From positions 1 through 23,437 of the forward strand of contig JANXQG010000635.1 in NCBI GenBank assembly GCA_025356915.1: DNA of 23,437 bases, read 5' to 3'. The notes under the pieces were generated by a model. It had not been told where the DNA came from. It did no database searches and saw nothing but the letters and a program-made list of their open reading frames with translations. Made by a program: the position numbers and the translations under genes. Of this stretch, positions 14,242 through 22,638 are shown one piece after another. Origin of the DNA: Planctomycetota bacterium (GTDB lineage: Bacteria; Planctomycetota; Planctomycetia; Pirellulales; Thermoguttaceae). Every line of letters starts with the position of its first letter. Position 1 is the stretch's first letter.

Positions 14242-16665
14242 GTGTCATCCAAGACTTCAAATTTCCGATTCGTCGCGCGCGCTGCGAGCTGGATGCTCTC
14301 GGTACTACTGCTGTGCGGTTGCCTGTTTCGCGGCGACGTTCCGCGGCAGCCGGTTCCTCAGCAGCCGGCCGCCCTCGATCCTCCAGAAAAGGGCCTGATT
14401 CGCGGCCCGAAACCGGCTTCGTCCGCCAAGGCTGAAACGGCCGCGTCCGACAATGCAAAACCTGATGTCACACGCGAAAAGCTGCTCCGCGGCAGTTGGT
14501 ATCGCGTCCCACTAACCGCCGAGGAATCGGCCACCGGCATCTATAATGAAACGCTGGCAAAGCAGGAGGATACCAGTCCGGAAGCAGCTAATTTTCGCTA
14601 CCGCAATGCCGGCTTGGAGCAGCTTATGGCCCGACCGGTTGCCGAGCGAACTATCGTGCCGGAACTGTTGACTGACAGTGACCGCATCGTGGCGGCTACC
14701 GCAGCCATAGCAATTGCTCGCCGAAGCGAAGCGAAAGTCGCTCCACACCTGATTACGGCCATCAAAGACGAAGAACTGCCGTTGCCGGCTCGTTGCGCAG
14801 CCGTGGAGGCATTGGGCCAATTGCCGGGTGACGGCCAGATAGCAACCCTGCAAAAGTTGGCTGATCGCCATGGCCAGTATACTCCCGGGGCCTCGACCGG
14901 CTATCAGGCCGATCTGCATGCCGAACTGCTGCGTGCTTTGGCTCGGCATGTCGATGCAGGCGATGATCCGCGTTTCATCGCGGCAGCCCAGGTTCCGTCG
15001 GGGTTGGTTCGAATTGAACTTCTGCGAGCCTGGGCCACTGGAAAGCGTGGTTCCATGCCGAGAGAAATCGCCGATATGCGGAGCGATGACGACCCGCGTG
15101 TCCGTGCGGCGGCACTGAAGGCATTGGCTGCAAGGAAACACCCGGCGGCAGTCGATTACTTGACATCGGCCCTGAACGACGTCGATCTGCCGGTCCGCCT
15201 GGCTGCGATCCGCGGCCTGGGCCAGCTCGATGACGCGCAGGTATTGGTCACCTTGCTCAAGGATCGCTCCGAGTTGATTCGTGCCGAGGCCGTGGCATCA
15301 ATTGCGATTCGCGGATCGCGGGCCGTGGTACTCGGCGCGGTTGGCGATAAGTCGTGGCGAGTGCGGATGAAAGTGGCCGAGGCCCTAGCCGGATATGGCG
15401 ACCCCGACGGAGCGGCTGTTGCACGACGCCTGCTGGACGACCCCAGTGCCGAAGTCGAGCGACAGGTCGTTCGATCGCTGAAGACCTGGCCTTTGGAGAT
15501 GGCCGGTCCCGTATTATTGGATGCCCTGAGCAAGGATGCCGTCACCGTACGAAAATTGGCTGCGGAGCAGCTTGTCGTGAGCTGGCCCGCCGGCGGTCGA
15601 TTCCCCTTTGATGCACTGCCCGCACGAAGGGCCGAGGCCCTCAGCGGGTTGCAGACGCGATATCAACGCGAGTTTGGTAATGCACGTGCTGAAGTCGCCA
15701 TGCCTTCAAATTCGCAGCCACAGATTGCTATCAGCGATGCACAAGTCGAAAAGCTGCTCGTTGCCGGCGATTTCAAGGCTCTTGCCGAGCTCGGGCCAAC
15801 CATCGACGCCGCTTTGGAGCGGTTGGCCATCGAACGAAACTTGACCTTGCTTGAGCCTGTCTACCACGACGTATTACCCAGGCATAGTGCAGTCTTTGCC
15901 CTCCTGGATCGTATGCACGGCGAAAATGTCGATCGACGCCGGCGCGCCGCGGAAGAACTCGTTGCGGCGGCCAACAAGCAGCCTTTGTGCCGGCTCGCCG
16001 TGGCGCGATTGTGTGAGCTGACAACCGGCGAGACCGACGCCGCCGTCTGGCTCGGCACCCTGGACGCCGTGCGCAAAAGCAGCAGTGAACCGGCGGTCCG
16101 CATGGCAAGATCCGCCCTGGGTCAAGCAGCCGGAGAGGTCCGCCGCCGTGCCTGCGACTATCTCGCAGCCCATCCCGATCCGGCCCACGAGGTTTTTCTT
16201 GTGCCCTTGCTTGGCGATTCCGAGCAGGCGGTGGTCGTTGCCGCGATTCGGGCGTTGGGTGCCGCTGGGCAGATTCAGGACATCGAGGTTTTGAAGAAAC
16301 AGTTCGCCTCGGCCAATGAAGAAGTGCAACTGGAAACGGCCGTCGCCCTCGTGCATCTTCGCGACAAAAGCGGCGAAGCGGCGATCGAGCGGCTCAGCTA
16401 TAGCAGCGACATCAAGACGCGAGCCCACGTCGCGCAAGCGTTGGGCACCTTGGGCGACGTCCGACTCGCAGGGATCCTGATCCGATTGCTCGACGACCCG
16501 AAGGCCACGGTCAGCCACGCCGCCTTGGCCAGTTTGCCCAAGGCCGTCGGCCGCGACCAGGGCCAGTCGGGCGACCGTGCGGGTATCGCTACCACCGAGC
16601 AGATGGCGCAGTGGAAGAAATGGTATGCCACAATGACGGTAGCCACAGCGACCACGCATCAATAA
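14242..16665 (+). CDS. HEAT-repeat lipoprotein
   Basis: An 807-residue HEAT/PBS-repeat protein. From the GTG at 14242 it begins with a basic n-region and a hydrophobic core ending in L24-C25-G26-C27, a lipobox with C27 as the lipidated cysteine, then a Pro-rich linker. Helical repeats run from about residue 120 to near the end (DPRVRAAALKALAARKHPAA, DLPVRLAAIRGLGQL, SWRVRMKVAEALAGYG, AVVVAAIRALGAAGQ, TVSHAALASLPKAV). This is a large solenoid with no catalytic residues, anchored to a membrane. The frame is open to a TTG at 14188, which would add 18 residues; I prefer GTG 14242 for the better signal peptide and an upstream AAAGGA. It is the last gene of the kinase run. The domain call is sure, the start is less so. 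Confidence 0.8.
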   Translation: MSSKTSNFRFVARAASWMLSVLLLCGCLFRGDVPRQPVPQQPAALDPPEKGLIRGPKPASSAKAETAASDNAKPDVTREKLLRGSWYRVPLTAEESATGIYNETLAKQEDTSPEAANFRYRNAGLEQLMARPVAERTIVPELLTDSDRIVAATAAIAIARRSEAKVAPHLITAIKDEELPLPARCAAVEALGQLPGDGQIATLQKLADRHGQYTPGASTGYQADLHAELLRALARHVDAGDDPRFIAAAQVPSGLVRIELLRAWATGKRGSMPREIADMRSDDDPRVRAAALKALAARKHPAAVDYLTSALNDVDLPVRLAAIRGLGQLDDAQVLVTLLKDRSELIRAEAVASIAIRGSRAVVLGAVGDKSWRVRMKVAEALAGYGDPDGAAVARRLLDDPSAEVERQVVRSLKTWPLEMAGPVLLDALSKDAVTVRKLAAEQLVVSWPAGGRFPFDALPARRAEALSGLQTRYQREFGNARAEVAMPSNSQPQIAISDAQVEKLLVAGDFKALAELGPTIDAALERLAIERNLTLLEPVYHDVLPRHSAVFALLDRMHGENVDRRRRAAEELVAAANKQPLCRLAVARLCELTTGETDAAVWLGTLDAVRKSSSEPAVRMARSALGQAAGEVRRRACDYLAAHPDPAHEVFLVPLLGDSEQAVVVAAIRALGAAGQIQDIEVLKKQFASANEEVQLETAVALVHLRDKSGEAAIERLSYSSDIKTRAHVAQALGTLGDVRLAGILIRLLDDPKATVSHAALASLPKAVGRDQGQSGDRAGIATTEQMAQWKKWYATMTVATATTHQ

Positions 16666-16718
16666 GGACCGGCGGCGATCAAGTCAATTCCCTGCCCATG
16701 AAACGGTTCCGCCTTCCA

Positions 16719-16918
16719 TCACGGCACGAACCACTCCTCATCCTGAAGGGCTTTCATGCTCTCATCGACGGTGAGGGCATCGAAAGCACCGACCCATTCG
16801 TTTCCCGTATACCGCATGTAATGAAATTCTCGTCGAGCAGCTTGGGATTGAAAACGGTGTAGATTGGTTTAATGCTGCCCGGAACGGATTGCCAGCCGTG
16901 GAGAAAGAGGATTTTCAT
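16719..16918 (-). pseudogene. Alpha/beta-hydrolase N-terminal fragment, frameshifted and fused to unknown sequence
   Basis: Reading minus from ATG 16918 gives MKILFLHGWQSVPGSIKPIY then TVFNPKLLDENF. The first 20 residues match the start of a small alpha/beta-hydrolase family as I remember it; several residues between KPIY and TVFNPKL appear deleted. The frame ends at 16754. A shift of one base at about 16831 opens a second frame that reads EFHYMRYTGNEWVGAF and then DALTVDESMKALQDEEWFVP, ending at 16719. The hydrolase nucleophile region and most of the protein are missing. I read this as a decayed gene. The ATG overlaps the stop of the 45-codon frame upstream (ATGA). No gene is seen elsewhere in the 409-bp interval 16666-17075. 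Confidence 0.5.
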
Positions 16919-17052
16919 GGGGGTTTGTAGCCTAGCTTCTTGGCTTGGGCGAAGGCGGCACCTGTTCCATTTCCATTTTTGTTGGTTTCTTTTGCAGTTC
17001 TGGCTCTGCCCGTATGCTTTTTAGGTGGGACGAGCGCAGCGAGCCACGCCAT
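16915..17052 (-). pseudogene. Short 45-codon frame, probable tail of a lost gene
   Basis: A minus-strand frame of 45 residues (start ATG 17052, preceded directly by AAGGAGG) ends GAAFAQAKKLGYKPP and stops at 16915, overlapping the next ATG as ATGA. The last 15 residues look like a real protein C-terminus, whereas the first part (AALVPPKKHTGR) resembles common intergenic sequence. Likely the remains of a gene that was coupled to the hydrolase fragment. No family is recognised. Confidence 0.3.
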
Positions 17053-17075
17053 CCTCCTTATTGATTTGCCAATCC

Positions 17076-17951
17076 TTAGTACAGAATTTTACACCTTGGT
17101 AGCGATTGTTGTAGCCGCTTCGTGCCATCTGCCGTCACTTGGGTGTGGGTAACATGTAATTCTTGCAGCTTGGTCAGGCCGGTCAGGTGCGGCAGACCGG
17201 CATCGCTAATTTGAGTGCGGCCGAGGTGCAGAAACTCGAGGTTAATGAGCACATGAAGCTTCGGCAGGCCCGCATCCGAGACGGCCGTGTTGTCGAGATT
17301 AAGCCACTTCAGGCCCCGTAGTGCTTGCAGAGACTCCAGGCCGAGATCCGTAACCTGCGTGGTCCATAGATTGAGCTTCACGAGCTTGGGCAACTGGCTC
17401 AGTGAGGCCAACCCTTCGTTGCTAATCGCCGTCTTGCTCAGGTCGAGATCCTCCAGGGACTTGAGAGTCGCAAGTCGGGATGCGCCGGCGTTCGTGACCT
17501 TGGTGCCGGAAAGGCGTAGACGCCTGAGCTTCGGCAGCCGCAACAGGTGTTCGACGCCCACATCGCTGATCTGCGTGTTGGCCAAGAGCAACTCTTCCAG
17601 GGTGGGCATGGTTTCGAGCGAAGCCAAGCCGGCGTCGGTGACCTGCGTTTCATCCAGCCCCAGCGACTTGAGCTTCGTCAGCAACAGCAGCTTTTGCAGC
17701 CCGGCATCGGTGATCGGCTGCTTCGAGAGTTTCACCGCCCGCAGGTTTGGTAGTGCCAATATCTTCACCAAATCGACATCGGTCAACTTGGCGTTCAGCG
17801 CGTCGACGGCGACCGGTTCACCTTGTTCGCCGAACTTCACTGCAATGCCAAGATCGCGTAATGCCTTGACGTGGGACTTCGTATCGTTGGCCGAGGCCTC
17901 GACGGTGATCATTGCGGTGATGCTTGCCGTAATTAGAAATGACTTAATCAA
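17076..17951 (-). CDS. Exported leucine-rich-repeat protein
   Basis: A 291-residue protein with a short signal peptide (MIKSFLITASITAMITVEASA, cleavage likely after A21). From about residue 55 to 285 it is built of some nine 24-residue leucine-rich repeats with the T-x-V/I-T-D-A-G-L core (TQVTDAGLASL, TQISDVGVEHL, TKVTNAGASRL, TAVSDAGLPKL, TQISDAGLPHL). This subtype is very abundant in planctomycetes. It should form a curved binding surface outside the cytoplasm; no enzyme domain is attached. The start is TTG at 17951, fixed by AAGGAG seven bases upstream and by a promoter at 17969-17997. It is transcribed from its own promoter, apart from the RdgC-like gene upstream. Ligand unknown. Confidence 0.88.
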   Translation of the reverse strand: MIKSFLITASITAMITVEASANDTKSHVKALRDLGIAVKFGEQGEPVAVDALNAKLTDVDLVKILALPNLRAVKLSKQPITDAGLQKLLLLTKLKSLGLDETQVTDAGLASLETMPTLEELLLANTQISDVGVEHLLRLPKLRRLRLSGTKVTNAGASRLATLKSLEDLDLSKTAISNEGLASLSQLPKLVKLNLWTTQVTDLGLESLQALRGLKWLNLDNTAVSDAGLPKLHVLINLEFLHLGRTQISDAGLPHLTGLTKLQELHVTHTQVTADGTKRLQQSLPRCKILY

Positions 17952-17958
17952 TGGTTTG

Positions 17959-17964
17959 CTCCTT
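17959..17964 (-). promoter_or_regulatory. Shine-Dalgarno site that fixes the TTG start of the LRR gene
   Basis: AAGGAG on the minus strand lies 7 nt upstream of the TTG at 17951, and no ATG is available nearby, so TTG is the likely initiation codon. Confidence 0.65.
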
Positions 17965-17968
17965 TTTC

Positions 17969-17997
17969 ATTATATAATAAGTGATGTGAATCGACAA
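17969..17997 (-). promoter_or_regulatory. Sigma70-type promoter of the LRR gene
   Basis: On the minus strand TTGTCG (17997-17992, four of six) and a perfect TATAAT (17974-17969) are spaced by 17 bp. The predicted transcription start, near 17962, would fall inside or next to the Shine-Dalgarno site, leaving an unusually short leader of about 12 nt. Confidence 0.7.
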
Positions 17998-18094
17998 ATC
18001 AGTCATTGTCGTGTTTCGCACATGCGCCGAGTGTGGGCGGACGGCTCATGGAGTGTGCCTGCTACTTTTCTTGCGACACCTTGTTTCGCCGATC

Positions 18095-19273
18095 CTACGT
18101 GGCTGGATTCTTCCGTCGTGGCCCGTCGGATTTTAGCCAACGGCGGATCTGTTCCAACTCGCCGCTCCAATTCTTGCCTACCCGCTGCTCGCAAAACGCG
18201 CGGAACAGCAAGTCAACCGTCTCGTGCAGACTTCGCACGCTTTCGATGCGGTCTTCCAGCGCGCCGCGACCCGCCGAGGTGTCTTCCACATGGATCTTTG
18301 CCCCGCTAACCATGAAGGTCTCAGGCTGGATCGTCAAATCGTACTGCTCGCCGTGACGCACAATCGTCATGCCGGCCTTGCGCGGCAACTTGCCGCTACG
18401 GATCGCCTGCATGGCCTCCGGCAAAGCGGTTGGCCCATCGGCAGTGATCGTTTCCTTCCCCGACTCGTCGCGCGGACACTGCAAGCTGAGCGTACGCGCA
18501 AACATGCCGGTCACTTCGGACTGGTCAGGCAGCGCAATGGTGTCGGAAACGGTCTCCCATCGCCACCAGAGCCAAAGCAGGAATTCGTTGCCGAGGAAGT
18601 CCCAGTTGCCCTCCTGCTGGTTCCACCAGGAAATTTCTGCCGTGGTGTTGCTCGTATGGAAAACAGAAGGAATGGCCTGATCGAGTGTTTTGCGGCGTTT
18701 GGCCTCGGCAGCCCAATCGCGGGCACGCCGGCTGGCCGTCATCGGCTGCAACTCCAGACCAAAGGCACGCGAGAAGAGGTCGCAACAGAGATCGGCTGCC
18801 GTACTGCTGGAGCCGCCAAAGTAGAGGATGCCGTTGCCGGCGTCCCAAAGTACGGGGAACTGCTGCATGCGGAGAAAACGGCCGCTGCGAATCTCGTCTT
18901 CGCAACGTGCCTCGACGGCCTCGCGAGCTTCCTGCCGCTGAACCTTAGTCGGCCGGCTGCCGGGATTGTCGGCCGTCAGGGCGGCAAGTTCCAGTTGTTG
19001 CCACGCCTTGCGAACGGCTGCTGGAATCTGGTGCGTGTCGATGCGCATCCCACAATGCAGAACGTCACCGATGACGTTTTTTTCGAGGCTAAAACTCAGA
19101 TCCAGCAGATGCTCGCCAGCCAGGAAACCGATGCCCGGCTGTTCCGCCGTGACAACAATCTCGCTAATGGCGAACTTTTCCAGAACCTTGATGTCGCTGA
19201 GAGCAAACTGCCGCTTAGCGTCACCCTCGATCTGAAAACACTGAAACGATAACGGGCCGGAAAGAAATCCCAT
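18095..19273 (-). CDS. RdgC-like (recombination-associated) protein
   Basis: A 392-residue soluble protein. It starts MGFLSGPLSFQCFQIEG, and its middle reads NVIGDVLHCGMRIDTHQIPA, then a charged helix RPTKVQRQEAREAVEARCED, then FPVLWDAGNGILYFGGSSS. This order (strand, Lys/Glu-rich helix, then 'WID-x-x-NGLI-x-V') parallels E. coli RdgC, a ring-forming double-strand DNA-binding protein that restrains RecA, but identity by eye is low and the protein is about 90 residues longer. An insert near residues 215-245 is rich in Trp (ISWWNQQEGNWDF, LLWLWWRWE). AAGGACG sits upstream of the ATG. It lies 64 bp downstream of the guanylyltransferase on the same strand. I call it RdgC-like at moderate confidence; a DNA role is inferred only from the family. 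Confidence 0.6.
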   Translation of the reverse strand: MGFLSGPLSFQCFQIEGDAKRQFALSDIKVLEKFAISEIVVTAEQPGIGFLAGEHLLDLSFSLEKNVIGDVLHCGMRIDTHQIPAAVRKAWQQLELAALTADNPGSRPTKVQRQEAREAVEARCEDEIRSGRFLRMQQFPVLWDAGNGILYFGGSSSTAADLCCDLFSRAFGLELQPMTASRRARDWAAEAKRRKTLDQAIPSVFHTSNTTAEISWWNQQEGNWDFLGNEFLLWLWWRWETVSDTIALPDQSEVTGMFARTLSLQCPRDESGKETITADGPTALPEAMQAIRSGKLPRKAGMTIVRHGEQYDLTIQPETFMVSGAKIHVEDTSAGRGALEDRIESVRSLHETVDLLFRAFCEQRVGKNWSGELEQIRRWLKSDGPRRKNPAT

Positions 19274-19337
19274 ATTGATTCGTCCTTAAAAAGTTATTTT
19301 ACAAAGTCGCTCGGGGTTAAGACGACCATTCGTTCCT

Positions 19338-20432
19338 TTACAAATACGCTTCCCCAAACCGTTCGCCGACCAACCCATGAACCTTTTTGATTTCTTCGGC
19401 CCGATCGGCGCGACAGACCAGCGTGGCGTCGGGCGTGTGGATGATGAGCAAGTCTTCGCAGCCGATCGCGGCAATCGCGTGCCCGGGGTCGGAGGAGGCA
19501 ACGAGCGTCCGCGCGGAATCGACCAGCACATGCCGCGGGGCGGCCAACGCGTTGCCTTGCTCGTCGTGGGGACAGGTTTCGGCGAACATCGGCCAAGAAC
19601 CGATGTCTAGCCATTCCAGCGGCATCGGCACTGCCGCCACGCGGAAATTCGGATCGCGCGAAGCAGGCTCCATCACGGCAAAATCAACGCTCACCTTTCG
19701 CAACGTTGGGTAGACCTCGTTGAGTACCGCCGACTGATCGCTACGACCCCATGCATCGGCCACGCGGGCCAAGCCGGCTGCATTGGCAGGTTCAAATCGG
19801 CGAATGCAGTCCAATAGCGTCTGCGCCCGCCAGACAAACATCCCGCTGTTCCACAAGTAGCGATCCGGCCCGGCGGCAAAGTAACTCGTGGCCGTTGCCT
19901 CGTCGGGCTTCTCCTTAAAACGCCCGACCACGCGGGCGGTGGATCCCAGCGGTTCGCCCAGTTCCAGGTAGCCATAGCTCGTGGCAGCCTCTGTCGGTGT
20001 GATGCCAAAAGTGACGAGGCTCCCTGGATAGCTTTCAGCCATCTCAAAACCCTGAGTGATGATCGCCTGGAAGCGATCGACGGGGCGGATAAGATGGTCG
20101 GCCGTGAATACAGCAATCACCGCGTCCGGATCCTGCTTGGCGATCACGGCGGCTCCGAAACCCACGGCATTGACTGTGTCGCGGCCGAGCGGCTCGCCGA
20201 GGAATTGTTCTTGGGGCAGCCCGGGGATCGTGTTGAGGATCACCTTTGCGTGCTTCTCGCCTGCGCAGATGAAGCGACGTTCAGCGGGGACCAGTCCTTC
20301 GAGCCGTTGATAGGCGATCTCCAGCAGGCTCTTGCCCGAGATGAACGGAATGAGTTGTTTCGGCAGGATTCCACGGCTCATCGGCCACAACCGCGTGCCC
20401 GAACCGCCGGCAATGATTAGTGCGTATCGCAT
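19338..20432 (-). CDS. manC: Mannose-1-phosphate guanylyltransferase
   Basis: A 364-residue enzyme predicted to make GDP-mannose from GTP and mannose 1-phosphate (EC 2.7.7.13) in the cytoplasm. The pyrophosphorylase signature G9-G-S-G-T-R14-L-W-P-M-S-R20 ... P24-K25-Q is complete, with K25 as the expected phosphate-binding lysine. GRDTVNAVGFGAAVIA, FTADHLI, FKEKP and YLWNSGMFVW follow in the usual order, and MEPAS ... WLDIGSW closes the active-site region. The length matches the short, single-function form that lacks the phosphomannose-isomerase domain of bifunctional ManC/AlgA. The gene lies 125 bp after the phosphatase gene and 64 bp before the RdgC-like gene, all on the minus strand. Its product would feed mannosylation or synthesis of GDP-fucose-type sugars for surface glycans. 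Confidence 0.92.
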   Translation of the reverse strand: MRYALIIAGGSGTRLWPMSRGILPKQLIPFISGKSLLEIAYQRLEGLVPAERRFICAGEKHAKVILNTIPGLPQEQFLGEPLGRDTVNAVGFGAAVIAKQDPDAVIAVFTADHLIRPVDRFQAIITQGFEMAESYPGSLVTFGITPTEAATSYGYLELGEPLGSTARVVGRFKEKPDEATATSYFAAGPDRYLWNSGMFVWRAQTLLDCIRRFEPANAAGLARVADAWGRSDQSAVLNEVYPTLRKVSVDFAVMEPASRDPNFRVAAVPMPLEWLDIGSWPMFAETCPHDEQGNALAAPRHVLVDSARTLVASSDPGHAIAAIGCEDLLIIHTPDATLVCRADRAEEIKKVHGLVGERFGEAYL

Positions 20433-20557
20433 GGGAGGAGTATTAGAACTTTGAGGTTGGAAAATCTAAAGGATGATTTGCGTGCAGCAGCCCAAACTCC
20501 GTGCGTCGTTCACCCACGCTCGGTGCGAAACCACGAAACGGCCACTTCCGTCGCACC

Positions 20558-22246
20558 TTACTTTTCTCGCCCAAGGCATACCAGACACATGTCGTCGTTT
20601 TGCGATTGCTTGCCGACAAACTGTTTGACGTTGCCTAGGATGCTCTGGCCGAAAGCTGCTACCCCGAGGCACGGCACAGTCGTCTGTTCATGCAGCCGCC
20701 GCAAGCCGTAGAGTTCGTTCTTTTCGTTCATCGCTTCGGAAATGCCGTCGGTATACAAGACCAATCGGTCGCCAGGGTTCAACGAATGCGAGACCTGCAT
20801 ATACTCGGCATTTTCCATCACTCCCAGCGGAAACATGGCGTTGGCTTCGTCAACCGCATGGACCACCTTGCCTGCGTGTTGCAAGTAGGCCGGTGGATGA
20901 CCTGCGTTGACGAGCGTCAACTCGTGACGCAACGGATCGAGTACGGCCAACACGAGCGTCACGAAGCGATCCTCCCAGTTGGCGGAAAAGAACACGCGGT
21001 TCAGTTGCGCGACGGCCTCGGCAGGCGACGACTCGCTAACCAAGCAATAGCGCACATCCGCCGATAGCCGAGCCATCAAGAGCGAAGCAGGAATACCTTT
21101 GCCCGACACATCGGCCACGACAACCGCCAGCCGCCGGCCGGGTAGGGGAATGTAGTCATAATAGTCGCCACCCAACTCGTTGGCTGGTTCGTAAAAATGA
21201 AAGAAGTCGTAGCCCTCGATTCGCGGCGCATTGGAGGGTAAAAATCCACGCAGCACCGCGTGGGCGACCTCCAACTCGCGGCTCCGCTTCTGATCGCGGA
21301 TGGCCATCTCGTGCAGTTCCGCGTTCTCCACGGCGATGGCCGCCTGGTAGGCAACGCTCGCCAGGACTTCTAGGTCGTCGCGGTTGAAACGGTTCCGTTG
21401 ATCGGAAGTGTCGATCTGAATGACGCCCGTTACTTCGCCCCGACTGGTGATCAACGGCGCGCACATCACGGAGCGGATGTGGAAGTCGACGATGCTTTCG
21501 GATGCCTTGAAACGGAAATCGGAAGCCGCATCGGCCGAAAGGATCGCTACCTTGCTGGCCATCACGCCTTGAACGATCGTGCGGCTGATGCGAACTGAGT
21601 CGACCAACTCCGGGCGGCGATGCTTCAGCACTTTGGGAATCAGCTTTCCGGAGGCCGTGTCGCGAAGCACAATGACGCCCCGATCGGCCTGGGGAAAAAT
21701 CGTCAGCAGGCTATCGAGTACTTTCGGCAACACGTCGTTCATCGTGACGGCGCGACCGAGATTTTGGCTGATCTCCATCATGGCCTTGAGCTTGGCATGG
21801 GGATTAACCTCTAGCCGCAAACTCGACGAGCCTGAGGAAATATCCAGCCGCGTCATGATCGTGGAATCGCTCTCGCCAGGCTCATCGTCGACCATCATGG
21901 CCGTGGTATCGAGAATGGAAACGGTTCTGCGGCTGCTGACAGCTTGCTTGCTTGCTGTATCGTCACTGAAAACCATGACGACGTCGCAGAGCGTTATGCG
22001 GTCCTGATCATTCAGCAGACATCGTTCGCGAATCTGGCGGCCGTTGATATAGGTGCCGTTACGACTACCGAGATCCTCGATATAGAACTTATTGTCAACT
22101 CGTTCGATCTTTGCATGCTCGCGGCTGACCGACACGGAGCCGAGCACAATATCGCAGCCGGGAAGCCGGCCCAGGACCGCCAATTCCCGATCCAGTGCGA
22201 ACACTCCGCCTGTGTGCGGGCCTTCAACCGTCCGTAATTCGGCCAT
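20558..22246 (-). CDS. FHA-GAF-SpoIIE/PP2C protein phosphatase (RsbU-like)
   Basis: A 562-residue soluble signalling protein. Residues 1-95 are an FHA domain with the phosphothreonine-binding residues G26-R27, S41-R42-x-H44 and N63-G64. About 165-315 is a GAF domain (LLTIFPQADRGVIVL ... APLITSRGEVTGVIQIDT), a likely small-molecule or redox sensor. Residues 335-560 form a SpoIIE-type PP2C phosphatase with all metal-binding acids: GGDYYDY (D361), ADVSGKG (D379), YTDGISEA (D500) and QNDDM (D551/D552). The layout suggests recruitment to a Thr-phosphorylated partner, sensing through GAF, then Ser/Thr dephosphorylation, as in RsbU-type partner switching. AAAGGA lies 9 nt before the ATG. A Hanks-type kinase in the same window is a natural source of phospho-Thr, but a direct link is not shown. 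Confidence 0.92.
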   Translation of the reverse strand: MAELRTVEGPHTGGVFALDRELAVLGRLPGCDIVLGSVSVSREHAKIERVDNKFYIEDLGSRNGTYINGRQIRERCLLNDQDRITLCDVVMVFSDDTASKQAVSSRRTVSILDTTAMMVDDEPGESDSTIMTRLDISSGSSSLRLEVNPHAKLKAMMEISQNLGRAVTMNDVLPKVLDSLLTIFPQADRGVIVLRDTASGKLIPKVLKHRRPELVDSVRISRTIVQGVMASKVAILSADAASDFRFKASESIVDFHIRSVMCAPLITSRGEVTGVIQIDTSDQRNRFNRDDLEVLASVAYQAAIAVENAELHEMAIRDQKRSRELEVAHAVLRGFLPSNAPRIEGYDFFHFYEPANELGGDYYDYIPLPGRRLAVVVADVSGKGIPASLLMARLSADVRYCLVSESSPAEAVAQLNRVFFSANWEDRFVTLVLAVLDPLRHELTLVNAGHPPAYLQHAGKVVHAVDEANAMFPLGVMENAEYMQVSHSLNPGDRLVLYTDGISEAMNEKNELYGLRRLHEQTTVPCLGVAAFGQSILGNVKQFVGKQSQNDDMCLVCLGREK

Positions 22247-22638
22247 AGCGTGCTATCCTTTACCTGTCGTCAAGTAGCGTAGGCGTCTTGCCTGCGTTCA
22301 CATCGCTGGTGCGCACCAGCAGTATTGCCTCGTCGTCCCGGCTTGGGAACCATCTCTCCGAAATCTCAAGCCCTGATTTTAGGGCGCGGCGTGCCGGAGC
22401 GTCAACGGCAGGAGAATCTTTCGAGTCAACGGTATACCCACTTTAGCGAAAAATCGCTACTGGGCTTTTCGGATTTGGGGTTTGTGGTAGAATGGAGACG
22501 ACCGTGCAGGTCTGTCCTTTCTTGAAAGAATGGATTGTGGGGAGTTTGCACACTGCAAAGACAGTGGGTGTGTTCTCTCTTCTTGAGGGGTAGGTGCATG
22601 TCACAAATCTAGCAAAGGCAACGACTTACGTGGACCGA
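22247..22638. other. Intergenic region between the phosphatase gene and tRNA-Gln, several hairpins, no gene
   Basis: No protein frame here is convincing. The region holds a 16-bp perfect palindrome GCTGGTGCGCACCAGC (22305-22320), a GCCCT/AGGGC hairpin (22370-22385), a 6-bp hairpin TAGCGA-AAAA-TCGCTA (22444-22459), a possible -10 element TAGAAT (22488-22493) for the tRNA transcript, and TTTGCA-CAC-TGCAAA (22545-22559) inside the presumed tRNA leader. Confidence 0.5.

Noticed and set aside
18224..19252. Plus-strand 342-codon open frame
   Set aside because: Antisense to the RdgC-like gene, with no recognisable domain and no start signal.
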